A DNA stretch of 64,000 nt, taken from contig JAHREC010000009.1 of NCBI GenBank assembly GCA_020081605.1, forward strand, positions 1,178,001-1,242,000, in the 5' to 3' direction. The stretch is from Albifimbria verrucaria. Its lineage: Eukaryota; Ascomycota; Sordariomycetes; Hypocreales; Stachybotryaceae. Below are positions 1 through 10,306 of this stretch, piece after piece. The notes under the pieces are model-generated. The model saw only the letters and a list, made by a program, of their open reading frames with translations. It did not search any database and was not told where the DNA came from. How positions within the stretch are numbered: the first letter of the stretch is position 1; each line of letters starts with the position of its first letter. Position numbers and translations under genes: made by a program.

Positions 1-762
1 CAGCGTCTTACGAGGCATCACCTGAGCCAGTGCTGAACCAGATCAGCCTGTCAATCAAGTCAGGCGAGAAGGTAGCGATTTGTGGCCGAACTGGAAGGTA
101 AAGTACTCTCTTTTCCATTACTGTTATTTCACCAGTTCGATATCTGACCATCTATTAGTGGGAAATCATCCCTCATCTCGACCCTTCTCCGAACCCTCGA
201 GCTAGAACGCGGCACTATCCTTATTGATGATGTTGACATCACGGTCCTTCCTCGCGACGAAATACGACGACATATCAATACGCTTTCACAGACTCCTCTA
301 CTTATTTACGGCACCGTCCGTAAGAACATCGATCCTTTCGGCATAACCAACGATGATCATATCATTCAAATCCTTCGCGCCGTATCCATGTGGGAATTTC
401 TCGAGGCACGGGGTGGGCTAGATGCAGATATCCGGCAGGACGAGTTGTCAACAGGCCAGAAGCAACTTCTTTGCCTTGGTCGGGCTGTTGTTCACCAAGG
501 GAGCATTCTCATCATGGATGAGGCAACAAGCAGCGTGGATTCGGACACAGATGCTCTGATGCAAAGGGTCATTCGTGAGGAGTTCAAGGAGAAAACTGTG
601 ATATCGATTGTTCACAAGCTCCATACCGTGCTCGATTATGACCAGGTCATTATCCTTGACCATGGTCAGATCGTTGAACGAGGCAGGCCACGCGAGCTCT
701 TGGAAGCAGCTACATCGCGGTTCCGCGTGCTGTACAACAGTCTCAGCTCGGATTCTCAGTAG
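1..762 (+). CDS. ABC transporter, ABCC (MRP-like) type, C-terminal fragment
   Basis: This is the second nucleotide-binding domain of a full-size ABC exporter; the rest lies off the left edge. An intron at 98-158 splits the Walker A motif: exon 1 ends in GRTG and the next exon starts SGKSSL, giving GRTGSGKSS. After that come a Q-loop (LSQTP), the signature LSTGQKQL, Walker B with ILIMDEATSSVD, and an H-loop (SIVHKLHTV). The order and the DEATSSVD box match the ABCC subfamily, whose fungal members move conjugated or toxic compounds across plasma or vacuolar membranes. The signature (LSTGQ for the usual LSVGQ) and the H-loop (VHKL for AHRL) differ slightly from consensus. The reading frame begins at base 3 and the stop is 760-762. 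The substrate cannot be told from this fragment. Confidence 0.87.
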
Positions 763-3700
763 ATTCCCTTCTTAAACTCCTTTCATTTTTTGTTACATAT
801 TCTTTTGCATCTATGATTATGCTTAGTATGATTTTGGCAAATGTTACTATTTAATCTACCTTGTTATGTTACAGGGCTTCATTCGTTTAATAGGATGAAC
901 CACAGATATGCCACGAGACTATAGCACCATTTCTGGCCAGTATATGCATCAGCTTTTTCTTTTAACCGTAATATTCGTCAAATTTTGCCCGTCTCCCATT
1001 GTCTGGCCTTCCATGGCTCCTCTCGCATAGGGGCATAACCCAGCAACGTGTACACATCATGACTCCTAGTATCCACGCGTCTTAGCACGCAAGGGTTTCT
1101 ACTGTGTTTGGAGTAATTCGAGAGAGGGTGCTGGGATAATTTGTGGTCGGTAATATGCTTACTGTAGACATCTGGGAGCAGCCTTCATCTGAAGCATTAG
1201 CAGGGTTTTGTACAGAGCACAAGTCCAAACACTTACCAGCAAGAAATTGTTCATCTTTATGAAGCACTGCCATCTTTTCCCACACAAAATATTGCTTGTT
1301 TGAGAAACTTCGTACGCTTGTGCATTTTGTAGCATGCTGGTAGCGGCTGTTTCGTAGGTGGAGCTCGTTCGAGGGAATACGAGTCCTTTAAAATGGTTTC
1401 CTTTGAACAGTCAGCTTCCTGGTGCTTCATATCAAGAAGAGAAGGGAGCTATGAGAGCAAGAGAACCCATATTCCGCAAGGGTACTTTGGACTGATGCTT
1501 GGGAGTATAACAATAAGGAGAAAAGACCCAAAAGGCAGCTTACTGCTAACAAAGTGATATGAATGACTTCATGATTGTGTCTGTCTTGGGAAAATGCATT
1601 TCTACTCGAGTGCACCAGCTTGCTTTCTCAACTCTTCGCGACCGCTGGTCTGCATCGCTGAGACCTTCTAGTTGAGCTGGCAAGTCTGTGAGCATCTTAC
1701 TAGCTTGAAAAGTCCAGAGAAGCTCAGATGGAACGTCATAGCTCTACCGTACCCGTCTCGTCGTAGTGGCTTGCCCAAGACAACATACCTCACCCATGAT
1801 GAGTACCTCATAGCAGTAGTATTATATTCAGTCGGCTGGGTCTGGATCGTTCGTATTGTGCATTCTCGTGGACGGGTGGGCTGGCGTTCATAGCGAGCTA
1901 TTTACAGTCAGCTTCCGCGTTGCTTGGAATCAGGGGTCGGAGGCAAGGGAGACGAACCCGTGAACTGTTGCGTGAGAAAGTCATACTTTCGCCCCGCTGT
2001 CTCTATCATATAACTCCCTTTCTCGTGATGGATTCGTCGTTTCTTCTGAGATGTAGCGTGGCAGCTTCGCATACCGTGTCTGTGTTGTACCGTAGAGCAT
2101 AAGTCAATACGGGCTGTTACAGTAGAAGGAGGAGCCTAGGGGAGAAATCCCATTCGTCTCTTCTGAAAACGACCTACTTTTCATTCTTTGTTCCTGTAAG
2201 CGGATCGAGATTCGTTTGTCGTTATGGTGCTGCACGTTCTTTGTTGACTCGACGCGTTGGCTGATCATCGAAGCCAAGACAGTGCCGTCAAAGAAACATG
2301 GAGATTTTTGGAAGATAAATGGCATGAGTACGGCGTCGTGATGAGAGTTTAATCATCGCAAGCAAAAGAATAAGTTCTGGTTTGGTGCACAGCAGTTGCT
2401 ACCATACTGTACTGCACAGGGAAAAAGGAGCAACACTCGCCATGTTTTCTCACCCACGACACCATCAAGACATCTGCGCTAGCAACATCAATCTACGTAA
2501 AAGACCAACTCGGCCAGAAGCTTACGTAGACAAAATCCACGGGTACGATACCAAGCACGCACACAAGACACTAAACACCACCGCCAACATGTTCGTCTCA
2601 AACACCACAAGTCCAACAGTTATTCTCTTGTCACTCGCTGTCTTCTTCTTCAAGACAAAGCATAAAGCTCCGCACTCAATGAAAAGAGAAGAGAAAAAGA
2701 AAAGGTTCCAAAAATTTAGACCATTCCGCTCCAACCCCACCCTCTCTGTTGGTCAGGCAGAGAAGATGTTAGGGCACCGCACTCGAGATCCGCCCTTCAG
2801 ACAACATACTGAGGCAAATGCCAGTGTATGTCCCTCGGGTGCTTTCACACCTCCAGCCTCCCGGTGGGCAAAGTGGAGCGGTTGGAGGACGGTTGAGCTG
2901 GGTCAGGGCTCCTTAAGCACACCTGTTTTCCCCCAGATCCCACAAACCCCTAGATTCCCGAAAACCTCCAAGATCCCGCATCGCGCTTTTAAAGCAACTT
3001 CTTCAGGTGTGCCCCTGTCCTCACCCCGCTGCCCCTTCACGAGGTATGATGCGGATCTGATGGAATAAGAAGAGAAGAGAGGAAAGGAAAGGAAGGGGGA
3101 CAGGGAGGGGAGACGTTTATATATCTAGTCCAAATCACCCAGGCACGTGCCAGATGCTGCTGATCCGGCAAGGCAAACCGAGCCTCTCCTCACTTTGTAT
3201 TGGCTGCCTGAAACCTGCAGCTTCTGCATGCACCTCCTGAGCCCCTGAATTATTCTATTGGCTGACCCGGATAGTTATCTGCCTCCTCACCAAGCTACCG
3301 TGATGGTGTGAATCAAGGTATCTTTGATTTCATGCATATTCTCTTGCTATGGACCCGCTTCAGCCCTATGACAGCTCTTCGTGTGGGTGCTGTCAATCTC
3401 AAAGGCCAATCGTGAGGAGCACCCTGTTGTCCCAGTGAGGAGTGTGTATCCACTGAGCGAGCACGTAGCCGAAGACAATAGACAGGATCCTATTGAACAG
3501 TGTCATTCAGCCTTTCTGAGAAGTTTTCATTAGTCACAGACTTTGATTCTCAAGGGTGGGGGAGATAGGGAGGCAGGGGAAGCTGTGGCGGTGACCACGA
3601 GGGTTTCGGTATTATCACCGATATCTAAGTGATGGACGGGTGAAATTTCAGTATGAGCTGTTAGCACTCTTTGATACTCACACCCTTTCCATTCTGGAGT

Positions 3701-4400
3701 TGGCAGCAGTAGCGTCATGAAGATCTGTGTAAGTTCGTGTAGTCCCTTTGCATAATCAAGATGGCTTCAGCCCCTGAGTGGAAGATAAGTATCATCGCGC
3801 AAATACAATCCTCCGCTTGAGTCATAAATTTTTCCCCAAAATCCGTATTGATTTCATACTCGTGGCTCTTGCACTCGCCTGTGTTGTGCATCATGTTTGG
3901 ATCTCCGCATGGTGGTGAACACGGAGCGGCTCCGCCTCCTCTACCAAAGACTACGTACACACCTATGTTTTGGTGGGAATTCTCTTCCCAAAATTCTCCT
4001 ACATACTCCTGTCACTCACCAGTAGCTTTAATAGCCATAGCATTTTCCGTAGTATTGGTCCTCACATATTGGATGATGTTTTTGATTTAGGCCAGTCCCT
4101 TCTTACCTCCCGTGACTTCTTGATAATAGCATGCAATGATATCAAAATTCCACTACGTCCAAGTATTCAAGATAATCTGTTCTTGCGCTCTGTTGTGTGG
4201 TTGTCAGGTGTTGCGGCCCAAGGGGTGAGGCCAACGCGTCCCAGCTCCTCCTCCTCACACTCCTCCCCACGAAGCCCCAGCACCAACCCTCCCACTTCAA
4301 CAATTTCCCACTGCCTCGAGAGCAGTGATTCACTGCTTCTATCATGCTTCTGCCTGATTCACTCACGCTGCAGTGATTCTGAGCAAGGGCTCTCGCCCAA
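763..4400. other. Long intergenic region, no supported gene
   Basis: No open frame here shows a recognisable domain, signal peptide or convincing splice structure. Visible items are a purine-rich tract at about 3065-3115 followed by a TATA-like stretch near 3117-3126, and the 3' flank of the ABC gene. The longest frame (2382-3068, plus strand) has low-complexity basic composition and no motif, so I do not call it a gene. Confidence 0.5.
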
Positions 4401-4697
4401 TAGCAAGCTTTGACGGGTTCCCCTCCTAGTCACAACAGCGGCAAACACGGCACATCTCCTCGTCTCTCTGATTAGCTAATGCCTCTCTCTCTCGATTATT
4501 TAAACACTTCTTTCTCCTGCCCTCCTCTTCTTCACTTCTCTCACACATCAACATTCTTTACCTACATCCTTATTCTTGCCGTCACTCCATCAGAGCTTTT
4601 TAGCTCAACAGCCAATACGAACCTGAAGCACATCACTCCAGATGGTAGCGAGCCATATCTGCCCTTGACTCTGTGCCGTCTATGAGCGCCTCTCTAG

Positions 4698-6300
4698 ATG
4701 AGCACAGGTCTTCTGGGTCAGGTGGCCCAGCCAGGTAAGTTTCTTTGTGCTCTCCTCCTCTTCAACTCCTTTGACAAGTGCTTACGTATTCAACTCGCCA
4801 AACATAGGCTCTTTTCTCTATTCCTTTTGGTCTTTTGGTCCTTTGTCCATTGTCCCTTGGACTCCGTTGTGGACTCGCCGCGTACAGTATCCGGGTAAAA
4901 CACTTGGGGCCCTCCCATGCAATGGTTAGTTGATACCTTCTTTTGCTTACCGGTACTGTACTGTACTGTACCAAATCAACTGCCACTAACAGGGCTCTTT
5001 AGCTACCATGTGTGGCTCTGGGCTTCCAGTGACTGCCCAAATCACCAGCCTCTCCTCTACAACTCTCAAAGCCCTCACACACAATGGTAAGTAGTCTTCA
5101 CTTGTTTTCCATGAGCAGCAACCACTGACACGGTGCTGCAGCTACATTGTGTGGCTCTGGGCCCCGGTGCCTGAGTGGTAGTTTCCCACCTCTCTGGAAC
5201 TCCTTCTTCACGTAAGAAAATTTCTCACCCTCCCCTTGTGTTCGTCTCTAACTGTTTCCATCTTAGGAATATCGAAGCCGAAGCCCGTGGTTGGAAGCAA
5301 CTACAAGTCGACGCCCGGTCCATTGAGGTTCGCTCATTCCCTTCTTACCTGCCATTCATGTGCTAACTAACCTTCCTTACACACAGCATTGTCTCTTTGA
5401 ACTAGCTGTGTCAGCCAATCCGTTACCCTGGCCATCTCCACAAGCTTCTTGAACCACCGACTTTATTCTCGTCCTAGGTAAGACGTTAAACTGCCTCCAT
5501 CTAGCTGAGCTAAGGCTGGTCCCTCCACACTGCCACCAAGGGACCCAAAGGAAGACAGGGAGGCAGCAACCGGGGTGATGAGGGCTCGACTTCTCCCACA
5601 TACGAAATAACCTCATCACCCCCGGCATCGTTCCTCGCCTTGCCACAGTCGCGAGAATGGGGATCCATGGCAATTCGAAATGTGTTGAAGCCTGGATCCC
5701 CATCCTGCTGCCTCCCATCCCCAACACTGGTCATGCCTTCCTTTGTGGTCCCATCAGGACACTCCAGCCTTGGCTCATGGCTGATGGTATTCAACCCCAT
5801 TTGAAACCAGTACGACGACAAGAGCCTCTGCACGCTAATCAGCTAAGCCTCGCCCAATGATCTCTGTGTTCAGAGTGAGGGACAGGAAAGACCTTCACAT
5901 TGCGGTGCTCATTTGAGCCTGGACCTTACCACAACAACCGCCCCATTTCATGGGCTTGTGAACTTCTAAATTGGTGAGTTCTAATCTCAAACCTTTGCGC
6001 TCAGCTCTTTCCTTACTAACTTCTGCTTCCTTCGCAGCCCGTCAACGACGTGTTTCGAATTCGAACATCAGGGCCGACGGCCTGAGGGGCCACATCACTC
6101 GTCCTATTCATCTCTCCCTAGACGAGCCCTCGGTCGTTGGCTCTAATCGATATCCAGTCAACAAGATCTTTTTCGAACGCCGCCCCTTTCCTTGGCAGCA
6201 TAACCCCGATTATCGTTTGTCATGGATTGGTGGTGCTCTCTCGAATAAACCCCTTCATTGCCTGACACTGCGGCCCCTCGTGCTGCCACAGCTGCCATGT
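4698..6300 (+). other. Intron-rich-looking leader upstream of an RBR relic
   Basis: The stretch contains several sequences resembling intron borders (GTAAGT near 4735 and 5087-5092; CAG acceptors near 4990 and 5140). It also has a partly duplicated unit: bases 4910-4930 and 5000-5023 recur at 5072-5092 and 5139-5163. No continuous protein can be assembled from it with confidence. It may be the 5' part of the decayed RBR gene that follows, a spliced non-coding leader, or decayed coding sequence. I see no other gene here. Confidence 0.35.
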
Positions 6301-6810
6301 GGCGGGCGGGTTTCGTTGTTCCCAGGTATTCCATCGTTGCCTTGTGCTCCCAGCGTCGTTGGAACACTTGAGTAGGAATTTCGTAACTCTCAATTCACCC
6401 TACAATATCCGCGGGCAAGAAGCACGTTGTCTGGTGTGTCAGGCAAAGACCTGCACACAGTGCAAGGGGCAGTTCCATGAAAATGGGGACTGTCCTAAAG
6501 ACGAGACAACCCAACAAGTCCTGCAAGTTGCTCGTCAACAAGGATGGAGGCGATGCAATGCTTGCCATCGGATAATTGAGCTAGCCACGGGGTGTTACCA
6601 CATCAGTATGTCTCCTGCCCTTTTCTCTTCCTTTTACTGCTCCACAACAGCTCTAACTCTTAAGATTGCTAACCTCGCCTTTCTCAACAGCTTGGGTGTT
6701 TTGGAGTGATAAAAGTTATAGAAACAGGCGGTTTTGGTGGAGAAGGGACAGGTTGATTTTTCAAGAGCTTGGAAATGAGGATATGAGAAGGGTTTTGGAT
6801 ATCAAGTAAT
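6299..6810 (+). pseudogene. RBR (RING-between-RING) E3 ubiquitin ligase relic
   Basis: Bases about 6408-6605 encode an IBR zinc-binding module (CLVCQAKTCTQCKGQFHENG, then DCPKD) followed by the first half of RING2 (CNACHRIIELATGCYHI). This spacing is typical of Ariadne/parkin-type E3 ligases, which pass ubiquitin through a RING2 cysteine. An intron-like interval, GTATGT at about 6606 to CAG near 6690, follows at the place where many fungal RBR genes are spliced. Beyond it the frame runs to a TAA near 6808-6810 but has no cysteines, so the catalytic half of RING2 is absent. RING1 is not recognisable upstream either. I infer a decayed or truncated paralogue, although a frameshift hiding RING2 is possible in this error-prone sequence. 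Confidence 0.6.
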
Positions 6811-7168
6811 AAACAGGAAAAAAGTCGCAACACTTGACTCGTTCCCTTTGTAATGAAGTATGAGACAGCCCATTAAAGACCACTATTCATGAAACCCACA
6901 ATGCCTTCATCATATGGCTCTTAACCCAAACAGGTTTATGTACACAGAAACACGAAAGCGCACCAATTGTGCTCGTCACTTGGATGTCACAACACCAGCT
7001 CGCTATTTCTTTTCAACCATTTCGGGTTTGGGGTTATTACTACCCAGTAGGTTCTCGAGATGCAGGCCGCAAAATAATCCCCTTTGTAAAACCCGACAGA
7101 AATACAGGCTGTAACACTTATCATTCCATGAATCCTCCAAAAGATAAGCCATCTTCTCGGCTTTGTCT

Positions 7169-7408
7169 TCACAGCTCAACACACTACTTCTATTAGTATC
7201 ATGACCACAGGTGATTCGGAAGGCAACAACTCACCCAGGTACCTCCACACGGCTTAGGGCAGCACGTCTTGCCGGCTGGACATCCAGTGGCCCGGCAGCT
7301 CTCCATTTTGCAGTCAGATATGCCTCCTGAGGGACACTTCTTGGCCAAGTTTTCCGAAGCCATTATCGAGCCTGAAAAGGCTGCTAGGAGTAGTATAGAG
7401 ACCTTCAT
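7169..7408 (-). CDS. Small secreted eight-cysteine protein, WAP-like fold
   Basis: Two exons are inferred, 7408-7235 and 7183-7169, separated by a 51-nt intron (GTGAGT donor, TACTAAT-like branch site, TAG acceptor). The product is 62 residues. Residues 1-17 form a signal peptide (MKVSILLLAAFSG start), leaving a mature chain of about 45 residues. Splicing replaces the unspliced tail with CVEL and supplies the eighth cysteine. The cysteines are at 25, 33, 38, 43, 49, 50, 54 and 59, giving C4-x5-C5C6-x3-C7-x4-C8, which is the whey acidic protein four-disulfide core pattern. Known WAP proteins are secreted protease inhibitors or antimicrobials. The role here is unknown; a secreted effector or inhibitor is plausible. 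An in-frame ATG nine codons upstream (7435) is an alternative start. Confidence 0.62.
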
Positions 7409-7435
7409 ACTGGAGAGGCGGTGGGTGGTTCTCAA

Positions 7436-8218
7436 TGCTGTGCAGGTCGTGCTGTAGAATATGGCAAATCACGCAGGTTCAGGGGAAGCTCAAGGCGTGC
7501 AGATAAAGCTCATTATATAGTGAAAACCTGGTCTGGTGGATTTGGATCAATGTCTTGCGCTATGGCGCCCCAAAACGTAAACTGTGCTCGCTAGAGAAGT
7601 AATAATGCTAGATTCATGCTGCGCCTTTTCAGCCGCTTCCAAAGATCCGCTTACACGCAAGCCTTGCGGAATAGCTCAGAACAAACGTACAAAAGGTGGT
7701 GACGGAGAATTGCATCTATTCGTGTGAGAGTCTAAGCAACTTGAAACATATTCGAGTATATTATGTATGTGTTGCGAAGTACGTGCACTTCAATCCGGGG
7801 CTCTTTTTCTTTTCCCTTTTCTTTTCCCTTTTCTTTTTTGTGTTTGCGTCTCCCTGTTTCTCCTTTCTTCTATTCTTAGTTCATCAATCCGGGTGCAGGT
7901 TTTGTTCAACCTCTTGTCTCGTCTCAACACCACTCCATATACTCTACTTCCCATGATATCTATCCGTGACACTTTGGAATACAGTATAGTTTACCTATGA
8001 AGAGCATATGCATTCCATAGAGTAAGCATTCAGAGACAGCAATGCCAAGAATAGCATCGAGTGTCCAGTTGCCCTTATTTCAATGCAGCTACCCTAGACC
8101 TGATCAGATCTACCTCTCCCTGCTCAATGACACGTTCAACGCCCAACTTCCAGCCAAGGGATCGTTAACCGCGTCCTGGTACGCCTTGAGGCTTCTCACG
8201 CCAAAAGAACCTGCAGCC
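7436..8218. promoter_or_regulatory. Divergent promoter region with pyrimidine tract
   Basis: This spacer separates the small secreted protein gene (minus) from the glycosyltransferase (plus). It contains a strong pyrimidine tract at about 7800-7838 built from repeats of CTTTTCCCTTTT. Such CT tracts are common just upstream of fungal transcription starts. No other gene is visible. Confidence 0.4.
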
Positions 8219-9521
8219 ATGAAGTTCCTCCTCCACTCGCATTTCCCTGCCGGGCACGCCTACCCCATGCAAGCCGTCGCCCAGGAACTCGTCCGCCGCA
8301 ATCACCAAGTCGTCTGGCTCACCAGCGCCGACAACGAAGCACGTGTACGCGCCACGGGTGCTGAGTTCATCGCGACCAAGGCAATCGCCGTTATCGATGA
8401 GCCTTTGGCTCGTGCGGAAGACACGGGGCTGCTCGATAGCGACTACCGTCGGAGAGGGAGCAGGTTGCTGGCGCAAGTCGCTGATTACCACGCCGTTCTG
8501 AAGGACTTCAAGCCGGATGTCTTGCTTGTCGATGTGATGCCATACGGCGCAAGAGCCTTGAAAGATCTGGGCGAGATCCCCGTGTATGCGAGTCTGGGTG
8601 TCATCCCTTCTATACATCCTCCGCAAAGGCACCCCATGCCGTATCTGGTGTTCCTCCACCAGCGAGCCTTCCAGGGCTATTCGTCAATGCCTTACAACAC
8701 TTCGTCAAGCAGTGGCTAATCCTCCCGTTACTTCTACGTCCAACTCTGAATCAACAACGGGCAATCCTTGGCCTGGGCAATCTTCCTTACGGCGAGCCCG
8801 CGGAATACTTTATATACAGTCCGTTCCTACACATCCAGGCGTCTTCCTCCACGCTGGAGTTTAACCTAAAGCCGGGATCCAAGCAACATGCTGAGAATAC
8901 CGCGTTCGTTGGTCCACTCGTTGCGCCGGCAAACACCAAGGCAAACTCTCTCCCAGACTGGTGGCTTGATGTTATGTCCCACCCCAGGGTTGTTGCAGTC
9001 ACTCAGGGCACGCTCGCATTGAACCCAACCTCCTGATCATCCCATCTGTGCAAGCGCTTTCAAGAGATCCCAAACTTCTCATCCTCGTCATCTCTCCTCA
9101 CGCTGACGAAGTCGCTTCTGTAACTGGGACGCCTCCCAACGTCCGATTCGCAAAGTGGCTGCCATACCATCTCCTCCTCCCACAACTCTCACTCCTGATC
9201 ACCAACGGAGGCTACGGTAGCATCACACAAGCCTTGTCCCATAAAGTTCCCTTGCTATGCGCCGGCCAAACCGAAGACAAGAAAGACACCGCTGCCAGAG
9301 TCGCCTGGTACGGAGCGGGCATCGACCTCAAGACAGACAGCCCGTCTCCTGCACAAGTTGAAGCTGCAGCACGACGGATATTGGAGGACGAGAGTTTCCA
9401 GCAAAAAGCCAGAGAACTGGGAGATGAGCTGAACAACCTCGGCGGTGCCACCACAGCATGCGATCGCTTAGAAGAACTCGGCAAACGTTACATGGGAGAC
9501 GCAGCCGGACACTTGCAGTGA
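8219..9521 (+). CDS. MGT-family (GT1, GT-B fold) UDP-glycosyltransferase, frame-interrupted
   Basis: The protein begins MKFLLHSHFPAGHAYPMQAV, typical of the acceptor-binding N-domain of macrolide-type glycosyltransferases. The C-domain holds TNGGYGSITQAL and CAGQTEDKKD, the nucleotide-sugar site of GT1 enzymes. Three frames must be joined: 8219 to about 8673, then to about 9023, then to the TAG-free end at 9521. Both shifts are explained by one missing base, in GGG at 8674-8676 and CCC at 9024-9026, giving FQGLFVNAL and TLALNPNLL at the joins. About 434 residues result, normal for the family. The upstream in-frame ATG at 8042 adds 59 residues without family resemblance, so I chose 8219. The enzyme would glycosylate a small lipophilic acceptor. 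MGT enzymes are best known from bacteria, so transfer is possible. Confidence 0.8.
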
Positions 9522-9562
9522 TTGATGAAGCACATTCTGTCTCGACAAATACATCGCAACAA

Positions 9563-9648
9563 GCCCCGTTGGCTAAGTGGTATAGCGTGTCACTAGTACT
9601 TCCTGAGTGGCAATGACAAGATCACTGGTTCGATTCCAGTACGGGGCA
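9563..9648 (+). tRNA. tRNA-Thr (anticodon AGU) with 14-nt intron
   Basis: A full cloverleaf is visible. The acceptor stem GCCCCGT (9563-9569) pairs with ACGGGGC (9641-9647), with discriminator A at 9648. The anticodon stem TGTCA (9588-9592) pairs with TGACA (9614-9618). The T arm is ACTGG-TTCGATT-CCAGT (9624-9640). The anticodon AGT occupies 9595-9597, and a 14-nt intron (9599-9612) sits one base after it, the canonical position. The A- and B-box sequences (GGCTAAGTGG; GGTTCGATTCC) serve as the internal RNA polymerase III promoter. A run of T at 9656-9660 follows as a plausible terminator. Confidence 0.95.
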
Positions 9649-10306
9649 ACGCGTTTATTTTTGCGATTTTATTCTTTTGCCAAATGCTCATTTCTCTGCT
9701 TTCGGATCGCTGGTTTAATTATTGATACGAATGTGGGGTGTCCCTGGCTGAAAATGTTTGTGCGTGGGCTGATCTCTGGCTGTACGTTTGCCAAAGAGGG
9801 GTGATGTTCAGGGGTAGACAAGAGATATAAAGAGAATAGATACGACGAGACGACGGTAGATGAGTTTGGATAGATTAAAATGAGTAACGCAATTGACAGT
9901 TTCTTTAACATTTTTTTCCTTCCAAAGGTAATTTCAGCCTACTTCAAGGGGAGGCAGATGGTGTTCCAATCAAGGTCGAAGCTTTGGCGTTGCCCATGAT
10001 CTTAGCCAACTCATGGCCACCATCACCACAGCCAGGTCCTATAAATCTAATTATTCCGGTCTTTGAAAAGGCGCTTACCGTGCTATAACGTTTGGCCGAA
10101 TGCCTTCATTCATATACGGACGATCACCAAGAAACCCCACATACGATGTGCAGAGTCTGAACACGCACCACAGCTGAAAACACAACGCTTATACTCGATA
10201 CCGCCTCGGCGTGGTATTCAAAAATATTTATTTATCTTATTCATATTGTTAACTCTACTGAGGCCATTCACCGCAGACCCAGCGCGTGCCTTTGAAAGAT
10301 GTTATT
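9649..10306. other. Intergenic spacer between tRNA and ATM1
   Basis: AT-rich spacer holding the pol III termination region of the tRNA and the 3' flank of the minus-strand ATM1 gene. No supported gene. Confidence 0.5.

Noticed and set aside
2382..3068. 228-codon open frame on the plus strand
   Set aside because: Basic, low-complexity composition with no domain, signal peptide or splice evidence; likely chance.
5377..5860. Overlapping frames of about 100 codons on both strands
   Set aside because: Mutually antisense, no motifs, low complexity; shadows or chance.
8219..9521. Calling the glycosyltransferase a pseudogene
   Set aside because: Its two breaks are of the same run-shortening type seen in essential genes such as ATM1, so sequence error is more likely.
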